From Butyrivibrio proteoclasticus P6B7 (GTDB lineage: Bacteria > Bacillota > Clostridia > Lachnospirales > Lachnospiraceae), in NCBI RefSeq assembly GCF_000622085.1, contig NZ_JHWL01000009.1:107547-171546 (forward strand): DNA of 64,000 nucleotides, in the 5' to 3' direction. Within the stretch, counting starts at the first letter, position 1; each line of letters opens with the position of its first letter. This document shows, piece by piece, positions 46,653-55,530 of the stretch. Both the position numbers and the translations under genes were made by a program. Below the pieces are notes generated by a model. The model did not search any database, was not told the origin of the DNA, and saw only the letters and a list, made by a program, of their open reading frames with translations.

Positions 46653-46787
46653 GTGAGAATAAAATTCTCACTCCCCCAACAAAACTTTTTTCATACCTGG
46701 GCTGTTTAACTCCCCATTAAACAGCCCTCCTCCCAAAAAATCTTGTGAAACAAAAAAAGAGACGAACCCCTAATCGTCTCTTTTTTT
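46653..46787 (+). ncRNA. C-rich small RNA 2 (CUCCCC-loop family)
   Basis: It has the same architecture as small RNA 1: hairpin GTGAGAAT/ATTCTCAC (46653-46671), conserved CTCCCCCAACAAAAC and the following 12 bases, a perfect 11-bp hairpin GGGCTGTTTAA/TTAAACAGCCC with loop CTCCCCA (46699-46727), TCCTCCCAAAAAA, and a terminator AAAGAGACGA/TCGTCTCTTT with a long T-run (46752-46787). The terminator overlaps the end of the convergent peptidase gene and may work both ways. The promoter is less clear; TATATT at 46645-46650 is very close, and TTTCAT-17-TATAGT (46593-46621) is an alternative. Confidence 0.82.
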
Positions 46788-48599
46788 GGTGTATGCTTTA
46801 AGGAAGAAATCCTTATCATCCTGTCTTATCAGTTCCTTTGCATCCTCTGAAATATAATAGCTACAGCCACTGGCCACATAATTGTTATAGACATTACCAG
46901 TAAGATTACTCCATTCATCGAAGTTGGCCTGGCTGGTATTGGTTGACGCTTTTTCGTAAACGAGTCGCCCTTTGGTTTCCGGATTAACAATTACCAGGAA
47001 GGTATCGTCCTTGGAAAGCTTTATTTCTTTTTCCAGCTGGAAGCTATGGTAACCTCCGCTTATTGCTGAGACCTTCTGGCAAAGTGCCGGCTCAGGCAGG
47101 GTGTTTAATACAATGGATCCGTCCTTAACCTCTGGATTGATATATATGCAGATCTTGTACTGCTGATAGGAATCCAATGCCATGAAGCCCACAGCGTCCA
47201 AATTCTCGTTGCCGCCTGCAGTATACAGAACTCCGTAAGGGTTGGCTGACTTGGTAAAGGCATATACGCTATTAAGTGAATCATCCAGAGAGCTCTCCAC
47301 ATTAGTGATAAAGCCAGCTACCTGATAGTTACAATCGTAGTAGTCCTCTGCCCCTTCACTTACTGCGTTATAATATGCAGCATTGCTGCCATTGGTGGTC
47401 TCATCATAATAGGAAAGATAGAAGTAACCATTCTCTCCGCTACTGGTTCCCCAGCTGTTCTTACAGATCCAGGCTCCATTTCCTGGAGGTGTTGCGGAAA
47501 AGTTAGAAGCAGCATAGTCATCATCCCATCCAACAATAAGTACTTCGTGGTTGGCAGTAGGGGCGTTCTCGCCTCCAAAGGATGAATAAAGGGTCTTACT
47601 GTGGCTCTTCCAGTACTTGTTATCTGCGTTAACTCCCACGGTTACTGCACCGTGTTCCATTACCATCTGCTTGATCAGTGCGTTGTTATCAAGGGAAGCT
47701 ACAAATTCGCCCACATCCTGGATATGATAAACGCTGGCGTAGGCATCTGAGGGCACTTCTTTATTATCAGAAAACAGATAACTCTCACCATAAACACTTA
47801 CAAACTTGTCCGTTCCAAGCTCAGGAACAGGTCCCTTCCAAGCTGTTAATATGCTCAGGCAAAAGTCCGTTACACCACCCATTGCGATGTATCCCGTGTC
47901 ATTATCCACAACCCAGGCGTTCTCATAGCCGTCGGCATTTACAAGCTCTCTGTAATCATCATCAATGTAGGAATTGGCGGATCCCTCTGCCCTGTGCATG
48001 TTGTAGTAAGCAAGATGCTTCTCTGACAGATCAAGATCCTTATATGAAATATTTGGATTGTGAACCAGAATATCACTCTCTATGGCTCCCATGCAGGCAA
48101 AGCTCCAGCACAGATAGCTGTAGCCCTGATCCTCCACCGCAGTCACATAGCAGTTTCCGTCCACATTTCTAGAATCATATTTACTTGGAATATCAGTTTT
48201 ATTAAAGGTTGCGGCATCAACAGGAACCACATCCTCAAAGTCAGCATTCCCATAAAAGGCCGCCACATCGCCATCAGCAATAGTCACCGCCTCAGGAAGG
48301 GTAATGGTCCTTACACTCTCAACATTCTCAGAAAGTGCCCTGGTGGCATCCGAAACTATCACTGATTCTGTCAGCATATTGGAGTCATCTGCCGGTGGCA
48401 CATAAACCCTGCTCCTATCCTCTGAAGCAGAAAGGCTCCCGTCAAGTCCCTCTAAGTCCGCGTCTCCATCTACGCTCACCACTGCGCCGTCACGTCGTGA
48501 ATTATTGACAGGTTCGTTTTTACCAAGAAGAAGTACCCCTGCAATAACGACGCACAATACTGCACATATTATTACGATTACTGTAGTTCTCTTTTTCAC
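46770..48599 (-). CDS. Membrane-anchored C1 (papain-like) cysteine peptidase
   Basis: This 609-residue protein has an N-terminal signal anchor (8-27), an acidic linker, and a papain domain: EDQGYSYLCWSF with oxyanion Gln158 and nucleophile Cys164, ANHEVLIVGWDDDY with the catalytic His near 347, and ICKNSWGT with the Asn near 375. The C-terminal 180 residues are beta-rich, like the lectin-like domain found in relatives. It is probably displayed outside the membrane, for peptide use or surface processing. The GTG start has ATGAGG before it. Confidence 0.87.
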   Translation of the reverse strand: MKKRTTVIVIICAVLCVVIAGVLLLGKNEPVNNSRRDGAVVSVDGDADLEGLDGSLSASEDRSRVYVPPADDSNMLTESVIVSDATRALSENVESVRTITLPEAVTIADGDVAAFYGNADFEDVVPVDAATFNKTDIPSKYDSRNVDGNCYVTAVEDQGYSYLCWSFACMGAIESDILVHNPNISYKDLDLSEKHLAYYNMHRAEGSANSYIDDDYRELVNADGYENAWVVDNDTGYIAMGGVTDFCLSILTAWKGPVPELGTDKFVSVYGESYLFSDNKEVPSDAYASVYHIQDVGEFVASLDNNALIKQMVMEHGAVTVGVNADNKYWKSHSKTLYSSFGGENAPTANHEVLIVGWDDDYAASNFSATPPGNGAWICKNSWGTSSGENGYFYLSYYDETTNGSNAAYYNAVSEGAEDYYDCNYQVAGFITNVESSLDDSLNSVYAFTKSANPYGVLYTAGGNENLDAVGFMALDSYQQYKICIYINPEVKDGSIVLNTLPEPALCQKVSAISGGYHSFQLEKEIKLSKDDTFLVIVNPETKGRLVYEKASTNTSQANFDEWSNLTGNVYNNYVASGCSYYISEDAKELIRQDDKDFFLKAYTKKRDD

Positions 48600-48617
48600 C
48601 GCTATTCCTCATTAAGA

Positions 48618-49250
48618 TCAAACAATATGTGTGGTGTTGAAAGAGCCAAATATGGACTGGGAAATATCCTTGGCAAAGGCCTCGTAATCCACGTAATGGT
48701 AACCGCTCTTCCAGCCATCGATAACTCTAAGCATAGGATAGAGCTTGTCGCCAACCTTCCAGATGCTGTAGCCACAGACCACAATTGTGTGCTCCTTGTA
48801 ATAGCCCCTTGCGATGTTCATGATAACCGGCCTTGAATTAGATATTTCTTTTACCACATCCTTCTCAAAGCTCCAGATATAAACACCTCTGCATCTGGCC
48901 TTTACGCCATAGTGCTTAAAAACTTCCCTGGTGATACCCGCGATAAAGATAGGGTAGGTGCCCCTTTCATCCTTGTAGCCATAGGCCTCTGCCACCTCTT
49001 CCACAAATTTGTAGAGTTCTTTGATGTCAGAGGGGATGCTCTCTATCCCGTTTCTCTTCCTGTAATAGTCCACCACTCTGGTAACTGCCACAACTGAACA
49101 GTTTCTAGTTACTCGCCCGCTTATTGTTGCCATTGACTGATGGTTCATAACAACCTGGCGTCCTCTCTTTACGAGAACCCCTTTTTCCCCATATTTCTCC
49201 ATCAGATATTTTGAAACGTTAGTAATTCCGCCGTAAGCAATTTTGTTCAT
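48618..49250 (-). CDS. C39-like cysteine peptidase domain protein
   Basis: This 210-residue protein has no clear signal. RNCSVVAVTRVVDYYR carries the likely nucleophile Cys near residue 50, KEHTIVVCGYSI the His near 155, and VIDGWKSGYHYVDYEAF an Asp. This matches the Peptidase_C39_2 pattern. It ends 18 bp before the papain-like gene, so the two are probably co-transcribed. The substrate is unknown, and lack of a signal peptide is odd for this group. Confidence 0.65.
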   Translation of the reverse strand: MNKIAYGGITNVSKYLMEKYGEKGVLVKRGRQVVMNHQSMATISGRVTRNCSVVAVTRVVDYYRKRNGIESIPSDIKELYKFVEEVAEAYGYKDERGTYPIFIAGITREVFKHYGVKARCRGVYIWSFEKDVVKEISNSRPVIMNIARGYYKEHTIVVCGYSIWKVGDKLYPMLRVIDGWKSGYHYVDYEAFAKDISQSIFGSFNTTHIV

Positions 49251-49329
49251 ACCGATAATCCTCTACCTAATATTATATATTATAATTTTTCATCTTTACA
49301 TTTAGAAAGATTAAAAAGATAATTAAAAT

Positions 49330-51204
49330 ATGGAACACAATATGCTGACCCTTAAAGAAACATCAGAAATACTAGGCGTTTCCACCGCCACCATCAGGAA
49401 CTGGTACAGGCTTGGCAAGATTAAAGGCCACATGATCAGTTCTTGTCTTTGTTTCGATAAATCCCAGGTAAAAGAACTTAAGAATAACCTTAAAAGTCTT
49501 GGAATGCTTAAGAAAAGGCGCAACAAAAGCCTTCTGGATTCTAATTTTATTCCCAAATCCTATATATCAAACAGATCTCCAAATTTTAAGACTATATCGG
49601 CTCTTATCAAGGCTTTAGAGGACAGCACCATTCCAATGAATGCCATTTTAGGGCACTACTGCGCCCTTTTCCTTAAGGAGGCAGGAATTCCCTCTGATAT
49701 TGCAAAAGAGCTATGTAAGGTCTTTGATGCTCCTGATAAGGAGGAAGCTCTTTTTCTCTCAAAATACAGCCTTGTGCTCACAGACCTTGAGGATACTCTT
49801 GGCTTTTTATATCTGTCCCTTCGTGCCATGACCGACAAGAAGGCCACTGGGGCCTATTATACCCCATTCTATGTGGTGGACAAGATGATAACCAGCACCT
49901 TTGGTAAAGATAAAAAGAGCTATGAAAGCCTTTCTATCTGCGACCCAGCCTGCGGAACCGGCAATTTCCTACTTAGACTTCCGGAAGGCATCAAGCTTGA
50001 AAATATAAACGGCTTTGACATCGACGAAACCGCCATAGCCATCGCAAGAATCAACATATCCATCAGAAAACGCATATCTTACATGGATCAGCTATCCATA
50101 ATTCAGAGCAATATCGTAAGAGCTGACTATCTGCACCTTTCTGATTCCGCGCCAAAATTTGATGTGATAATCGGAAATCCTCCCTGGGGCTATAGCTATA
50201 CCAAGAAAGAAGCGGAAGAATTTAAAAAGAGCTATGACTGTTTCTATGGATCTTCAAGGCCAGAATCCTTCTCTTTATTTATTGAACGTGCAATTAAGGG
50301 CTTAACATCATCTGGTAAGCTCATATTTCTTTTGCCGGAAACCATTTTGGAAACTAAAGCCCATCAGGGAATTCGGGACATCATCCTTAAATCCGGATCC
50401 ATAGCATCTCTTTTCTACCTTGGAGAGGTCTTTTCCAAGGTTCAGTGTCCATGCGTAATTTTAGAGATAGGTCCAAAGAACTCTAAATCCGGTATCCACG
50501 TTGAGTTCCTAAAGCGCCACGGGGATAAGCTTAAGCTAATTAGAGGCTTTGATGTGTCCTCTTCAAGGGATTTATCCCAGTCTTTCCATATTCTGGCTGA
50601 TGATACAGAACAGCAGATCCTTGATAGAATGGACAACTGCAGCCATTTTACATTAAAAGATAACTCTAAATTTGCTCTGGGAATCGTCACAGGCTCTAAT
50701 GAAGGGGTTCTTGTTAAAAAAGATACTCCTGGAAGCGAAGAAGTCATAAAGGGAATAGACGTTGAGAGATTCTGCGTTCTGTCCCCTTCTACTTATATTG
50801 TCTATGACAGAAACAAGCTTCAGCAGGTGGCTCCTGATGAACTTTACAGGGCTCCTTATAAGCTCTTTTACCGATTTATCAGCGATAAGCCTGTGTTTGC
50901 CCTGGATACCAAGGGAAGACTCTCCCTTAATAGTGCTAATATTCTCATTCCTGAGGTGAAGGGATACGATATTTATTATATTCTCGGAATTCTCAACTCC
51001 TCCATGATGGAATTCTACTACTCTCATAAATTCAGAAGTGTAAAGGTTCTGCGCTCAGCCATAGAATCTTTGCCTATTCCTGCCTGCTCTAAAGTTCAGA
51101 TGGAGGAAATATCCGCCATAAGCAAAAAGCTCGTGGCGTCATATGACAACCACGAGCTTTATAAGCTTCTTAATGATCGTGTATCCGATCTGTATTCAGA
51201 TTAA
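49330..51204 (+). CDS. HTH-fused N6-adenine DNA methyltransferase (orphan)
   Basis: This 624-residue protein begins with a MerR/excisionase-like helix-turn-helix (LTLKETSEILGVSTATIRNWYRLGKIKGH, residues 6-34). A helical region follows, then a gamma-type N6-adenine methyltransferase domain: GAYYTPFYVVDKM (motif X region), DPACGTGNF at Asp205 (AdoMet motif I) and NPPWGY at Asn283 (catalytic motif IV). The C-terminal 200 residues look like a TaqI-type target-recognition domain. No restriction endonuclease gene is adjacent, so it may be a solitary regulator-type methylase or a type IIG-derived enzyme. Confidence 0.85.
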   Translation: MEHNMLTLKETSEILGVSTATIRNWYRLGKIKGHMISSCLCFDKSQVKELKNNLKSLGMLKKRRNKSLLDSNFIPKSYISNRSPNFKTISALIKALEDSTIPMNAILGHYCALFLKEAGIPSDIAKELCKVFDAPDKEEALFLSKYSLVLTDLEDTLGFLYLSLRAMTDKKATGAYYTPFYVVDKMITSTFGKDKKSYESLSICDPACGTGNFLLRLPEGIKLENINGFDIDETAIAIARINISIRKRISYMDQLSIIQSNIVRADYLHLSDSAPKFDVIIGNPPWGYSYTKKEAEEFKKSYDCFYGSSRPESFSLFIERAIKGLTSSGKLIFLLPETILETKAHQGIRDIILKSGSIASLFYLGEVFSKVQCPCVILEIGPKNSKSGIHVEFLKRHGDKLKLIRGFDVSSSRDLSQSFHILADDTEQQILDRMDNCSHFTLKDNSKFALGIVTGSNEGVLVKKDTPGSEEVIKGIDVERFCVLSPSTYIVYDRNKLQQVAPDELYRAPYKLFYRFISDKPVFALDTKGRLSLNSANILIPEVKGYDIYYILGILNSSMMEFYYSHKFRSVKVLRSAIESLPIPACSKVQMEEISAISKKLVASYDNHELYKLLNDRVSDLYSD

Positions 51205-51205
51205 A

Positions 51206-53296
51206 TTAAAGATCGATAACAACTTCTCTTTCTCCGAAGTAGTAATGTAACTCATCGTCGATGATGTAGTAGAAGTCATAGTTAACATATCCGACTCCAT
51301 TCATTGAATCACCGATTACATCAGTGTCACCACCACGGTCAAGTTCGATTACTCCATCATAAGAATCAAAGTAGATATTACCTGTCTCTTCGCAATAACC
51401 GAAGCTATAAACTGAAATGTAGTAGTAATCATCGGATGGATTATAGAACTCATCTGAGTGGAAATCCTCAAGTGAGTAGATAACGCTATCCTCTACGAAA
51501 TAGATCTCACTAAGATCTTCATTACCAACAAGAACCTGGATCTCATCATCACCTGAGTAAACGTTAGTCTTATCAGCATCACCATTGATCATGATGTATC
51601 TGTCAATATCCTCTCCGTCTACTGATACTACATTGAACTCGTCATCAACGAGACCGAAGATTACCATGTCAAAATTCTTAGAAACAAGAACGCCCTGCTT
51701 ACCATCATCTGTGATAGCATATACTTTCTCATGAGATGGAGCAAAAAGTGATGTCTTAAGTGTATCTGCGCAAATGATTCTTCCGTAGTTACCTGTCTCG
51801 CAAATTGGTGCACGTGAAAGTACGTAATCTGGATCGTTATCAAAGAGCTCTGCTGCAGAATCCATTCCTACTGCATAGTACTCAGTATCTCCTGAATCAG
51901 TACCAAATACGATCTCTGTGTGATCATAGTTAACATAGAATCTGTTAAAGTAGCTGCTTCCGTTGTTGATCTTGATCTTCTTGTTGTTGTGAACGTAGTA
52001 TGTATTGTTATCCTTCTTAGTGTAGGATGTGTATACATAGCTTGAAGTATCATTAGAAATAGCGTAGAAGTTCTCGTAGTACTCTGCCTTCTTGTTGATT
52101 ACCTTCTCGTGTCCGAGCTGGTCCGCAAAGCATGATACATACTTTCTCTTACCTTCTTTTCTGCTATAAGCTACTCTCTTACCGTTTGGAGAAACGGCAA
52201 CAGATCCTGAGTAAACGTTCTTAGCAATTACTGTCTCTTTAGCCTTCTCTGTATCGTAAACATAAAGAGTATCATCACCCTTGTCATTTACTGATACATA
52301 GTAAACAAAACCACCATCAGCGCAGAGCTGTACGAACTTAACGCCCTTTGCGATCTTGGTTACGTTAAGGTCAGCGTCAACATAGTAAACTGTCTTGTCA
52401 TCCTTAACGATTCCGCTTGAATTAAATCTATCTGTGTAGAAGTAGTAATCAAGCATATATCCGTCTTCAAACTGATCGTTGGTTCTTCCATCACTATTGA
52501 TAAGGTATCCATTAACATGTGAAATTGTTGGTCCATCATAAGTTGTTCTATCCTTACCAGTTGAAGCAAGACTTCCGCTTGCACCCTTAATAAGGAGAAT
52601 AATTACGATAAGAGCTACTAAAGCAGCAGCTGCTCCACCGATGATCATAAAGAGTGTCTTCTTATTAAGAGGCTTCTTACCAGGCTGTCCCTGATACATT
52701 CCACCCTGGTTCATGCCACCCTGGAAGCCACCCTGGTTCATACCGCCCTGGAAGCCGCCCTGGTTCATACCGCCCTGGAAGCCGCCCTGATTCATGTTAC
52801 CCTGGAAGCCGTTCTGGTTCATGCCACCCTGGAAGCCGCCCTGGTTCATATTGCCCTGGAAGCCACCCTGATTCATGTTATCCTGGAAGCCACCCTGGTT
52901 CATATTACCCTGGAAGCCACCATTCTGGTTCATGCCACCCTGGAAACCACCGTTCTGGTTCATACTATTCTGGAAGCCACCCTGGTTCATTCCCCCAAAT
53001 GAATTAACCGGATTAGCTCCTGCTACAGGCTGTGCCTGCTCGTTAGCTGGAGTCTCGACAGTCTGCTCTACTGTCTCGTCAGATGAAGAATTGTTCTCTT
53101 CAGCTGCTGGTACTGCCTCAGCGTTGTCAGATGCTACTTCTTCTGCTGGCGCACTAACTTCTTCAGTTGCATCTACAACAGGCTCTTCTGCTACTGTCTC
53201 TACAACTGGCTCTTCTGCTGCAAATACATCAGCACCGCAGTTGCCGCAAAAGCGCTGTCCTTCAGCAACTTCGCTACCGCATTTTTTACAAATCAT
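51206..53296 (-). CDS. Zinc-ribbon membrane protein with GGFQ-x-x-MNQ repeats and beta-propeller-like exterior
   Basis: This 696-residue protein has an N-terminal zinc ribbon with two CxxC pairs (CKKCG at 3-7, CGNCG at 17-21) and an acidic Ala/Glu/Val linker. It then has ten near-perfect 9-10 residue GGFQxxMNQ repeats (about 102-200), a membrane helix (LFMIIGGAAAALVALIVIILLI, about 210-231), and a 450-residue extracellular part with repeated YVDADL- and VYDTEK-like blades (DUF5050/TolB-like). It converges on the methylase gene with 1 bp between them. Function unknown. Confidence 0.78.
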   Translation of the reverse strand: MICKKCGSEVAEGQRFCGNCGADVFAAEEPVVETVAEEPVVDATEEVSAPAEEVASDNAEAVPAAEENNSSSDETVEQTVETPANEQAQPVAGANPVNSFGGMNQGGFQNSMNQNGGFQGGMNQNGGFQGNMNQGGFQDNMNQGGFQGNMNQGGFQGGMNQNGFQGNMNQGGFQGGMNQGGFQGGMNQGGFQGGMNQGGMYQGQPGKKPLNKKTLFMIIGGAAAALVALIVIILLIKGASGSLASTGKDRTTYDGPTISHVNGYLINSDGRTNDQFEDGYMLDYYFYTDRFNSSGIVKDDKTVYYVDADLNVTKIAKGVKFVQLCADGGFVYYVSVNDKGDDTLYVYDTEKAKETVIAKNVYSGSVAVSPNGKRVAYSRKEGKRKYVSCFADQLGHEKVINKKAEYYENFYAISNDTSSYVYTSYTKKDNNTYYVHNNKKIKINNGSSYFNRFYVNYDHTEIVFGTDSGDTEYYAVGMDSAAELFDNDPDYVLSRAPICETGNYGRIICADTLKTSLFAPSHEKVYAITDDGKQGVLVSKNFDMVIFGLVDDEFNVVSVDGEDIDRYIMINGDADKTNVYSGDDEIQVLVGNEDLSEIYFVEDSVIYSLEDFHSDEFYNPSDDYYYISVYSFGYCEETGNIYFDSYDGVIELDRGGDTDVIGDSMNGVGYVNYDFYYIIDDELHYYFGEREVVIDL
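52703..52987 (-). repeat. Coding tandem repeat, ten 27-30 bp units
   Basis: Ten tandem copies of a unit encoding GGFQ-x-x-MNQ, some with an added Asn codon, lie within the zinc-ribbon gene. Units are nearly identical in DNA, so copy number may vary by slippage or recombination while keeping frame. Confidence 0.9.
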
Positions 53297-53405
53297 TGCT
53301 ATTACCTCTCTTTTCCATATTTCCTCACAACCTTAACGATTATACAATAAAAATTCATAAATTCCTAGCATATATTGAAGATTCATTCCTATAAAAATAT
53401 ATTTA

Positions 53406-53434
53406 TTTACAGAGTGAAAATATCTTGCTATATT
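53406..53434 (+). promoter_or_regulatory. Promoter of the DAHP synthase gene
   Basis: TTTACA (53406-53411) and TATATT (53429-53434) are 17 bp apart and 32 bp before the start codon. The leader is too short for an attenuator. Confidence 0.75.
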
Positions 53435-53466
53435 TGAATAAAAATTCACCTTCGGAGGATCACCAT

Positions 53467-54495
53467 ATGTCTTTTGAATATATACAAAAACTCCCTACTC
53501 CAGACGAGATAAGGGCTGAATTCCCACTAAGTAAAGAGCTTTCCAGCTTAAAAGCTTCACGAGATGCCATGATTGCTGATGTCTTCACAGGTAAGAGTGA
53601 CAAATTCCTTGTTATTGTAGGACCATGTTCTGCTGACAACGAAGATGCCGTATGTGACTACGTTTCAAGACTTGGTAAGCTCAATGACAAGGTCAAGGAT
53701 AAGCTCATCATTATCCCAAGAATTTATACCAACAAGCCTCGAACCACAGGTGAAGGCTATAAGGGAATGACCTCTCAGCCTGATCCAGAGGGTAAGACTG
53801 ATTTCAGAGCAGGAATCATCGCCATGAGACATATGCAGATCAGAGCCATTGAGGAATCAGGCTTAACCTCCGCAGATGAAATGCTCTATCCTGAGAACTG
53901 GGGATACGTTTCTGATATTTTATCCTATGTGGCCATCGGTGCCCGTTCTGTAGAGGATCAGGAGCACAGAATGACAGCCAGCGGCTTTGATATGCCCGCC
54001 GGAATGAAGAATCCTACAAGTGGAACTCTTTCAGTTATGCTTAACTCAGTATATGCTGCTCAGCAGTCCCACTCCTTTGTATATAGAGGCTATGAAGTTA
54101 AGACCAACGGCAATCCCCTTGCGCACTGCGTTCTTAGAGGTTCCAGCAACAAGCACGGACAGTCAATTCCTAACTACCACTACGAGGACCTTAGCCTTCT
54201 TCTTGATCTGTATGCCCAGAGAGATATCGTTAATCCGGCAGCCATCATCGATGCCAACCACAACAATTCCGGCAAACAGTTCAAGGAACAGATAAGAATC
54301 GTCAAGGAGGTTCTCCACTCCCGCCGCCTCAATCCTGAGATTGGCAATCTTGTAAAGGGTGTCATGATCGAGAGCTACATTGAGGAAGGTAACCAGAAGA
54401 TCGGAAATGGCGTATACGGTAAATCCATCACCGATCCTTGCCTTGGCTGGGAAGATACAGAGAGACTTCTCTTAGAGATTGCAGATCTTACATGA
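53467..54495 (+). CDS. aroF: 3-deoxy-7-phosphoheptulonate (DAHP) synthase, type I
   Basis: This 342-residue class I DAHP synthase has VGPCSADNEDA, IPRIYTNKPRTTGEGYKGM, GARSVEDQEHRMTASG, DANHNNSGK and MIESYIEEGNQ. It joins PEP and erythrose-4-phosphate at the entry to the shikimate pathway. I start it at 53467, because CGGAGG stands 7 nt before that ATG. Which aromatic amino acid inhibits it (AroF/G/H type) cannot be decided, so the symbol is provisional. Confidence 0.92.
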   Translation: MSFEYIQKLPTPDEIRAEFPLSKELSSLKASRDAMIADVFTGKSDKFLVIVGPCSADNEDAVCDYVSRLGKLNDKVKDKLIIIPRIYTNKPRTTGEGYKGMTSQPDPEGKTDFRAGIIAMRHMQIRAIEESGLTSADEMLYPENWGYVSDILSYVAIGARSVEDQEHRMTASGFDMPAGMKNPTSGTLSVMLNSVYAAQQSHSFVYRGYEVKTNGNPLAHCVLRGSSNKHGQSIPNYHYEDLSLLLDLYAQRDIVNPAAIIDANHNNSGKQFKEQIRIVKEVLHSRRLNPEIGNLVKGVMIESYIEEGNQKIGNGVYGKSITDPCLGWEDTERLLLEIADLT

Positions 54496-54554
54496 TCTCA
54501 CAATTTCTGAATTTATTATTTTCATAAATCCACATTATTTCAAGCAATAATTAA

Positions 54555-54584
54555 CCCCGCTACCTAAGTAGCGGGGATTTTTGT
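54555..54584 (+). terminator. Terminator between DAHP synthase and the recombinase gene
   Basis: CCCCGCTAC and GTAGCGGGG form a perfect 9-bp stem with loop CTAA, followed by ATTTTTG on the plus strand. Confidence 0.9.
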
Positions 54585-54600
54585 TAAAAGATCTATTTCT

Positions 54601-55494
54601 TTAATTTCTTATACGAGCCCACTCAAATGGGTCCTCAGTTTTCTTTTGCTTAGTTATGTATCTGGAAATGGTATTGCTGTCTGCATATCCCATCATTTCC
54701 TGCACTGAAGCCACATCTGCTCCGTTATCCACAAGGTGTACTGCAAATGAGTGTCTAAGAGTAAATGGTGTAATATCGGATTTAACTCCAGCTTTTTTAA
54801 CATAGGTCTTGATCAGCTTCCACAATCCCTGCCTTGACATATGTCTGCCATTGCAGTTAAGGAAAACTGTCTCGTCGTCATTATTTCCAGATAAAAGAAC
54901 ACTTCTTGAAGTAAGAAGATAGTCGTTAAGGGCATCCTTAGCTTTTTTACCATAAGGTATAAGTCTGTCTCTCTTGGAGGCTGAATTGCGCTTAAGACGC
55001 AGGCAGCCAAGGCTTAAATCAATGTTGGACATCTTAAGGTCCACAAGCTCAGAAGCCTTAAGTCCTGTGGCATATAAAAGCTCCATAATGGCTCTGTCGC
55101 GCTTACCCTTTGGGCTGTCAGCATAATCCTGAGATAAAAGATATTCCACCTCCACGGTAGAAAGAACTCTTGGCACAGTCTTCTCTACCTTGGGTGCAGA
55201 CAGAATCAGAGCCGGGTTATCACTAATATTGCCGTTCTCAACCATATAGCGGAAGAATGCCTTGATAGAAGTATAATGTCTGATAATTGAGGACGTAGCA
55301 AAATGCTCATCGTAAAGAGATGCTGAATAGGATGACAAAGCATCCTCCGTAATCCCTGTTACATCAGTAATTCCGCGCTTCTCCATAAATAAGGCCATTC
55401 TCTCCAAGTCTCTTTTATAAGAAACGGCGGTATTCTGTGATGATTTTTTTACATTGATCAAATAGTCCACAAATTCATTAATCTGCTTCTTCAT
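54601..55494 (-). CDS. Xer-type tyrosine recombinase with altered catalytic residues
   Basis: This 297-residue protein has the SAM-like N-terminal core-binding domain and a C-terminal tyrosine recombinase domain. By alignment from memory with XerD, the first catalytic Arg (TGLRxSEL) is Lys146, the His of HxLRH is Phe244 (TPFTLRHSF), and the His/Trp of LGH is Tyr270 (MGYADSN). Arg247 and the nucleophile Tyr279 remain. It could be the housekeeping XerC/D protein, a divergent paralogue or a weakened enzyme. It is last in the hisH-hisF-ung-lysA run, 36 bp after lysA. Confidence 0.85.
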   Translation of the reverse strand: MKKQINEFVDYLINVKKSSQNTAVSYKRDLERMALFMEKRGITDVTGITEDALSSYSASLYDEHFATSSIIRHYTSIKAFFRYMVENGNISDNPALILSAPKVEKTVPRVLSTVEVEYLLSQDYADSPKGKRDRAIMELLYATGLKASELVDLKMSNIDLSLGCLRLKRNSASKRDRLIPYGKKAKDALNDYLLTSRSVLLSGNNDDETVFLNCNGRHMSRQGLWKLIKTYVKKAGVKSDITPFTLRHSFAVHLVDNGADVASVQEMMGYADSNTISRYITKQKKTEDPFEWARIRN

Positions 55495-55530
55495 TCTGCA
55501 CTCCTCCCCACTGACTAATAGTTATATCAA

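Noticed and set aside
52703..52987. CRISPR-like array
   Set aside because: The repeats are in-frame coding units without unique spacers.
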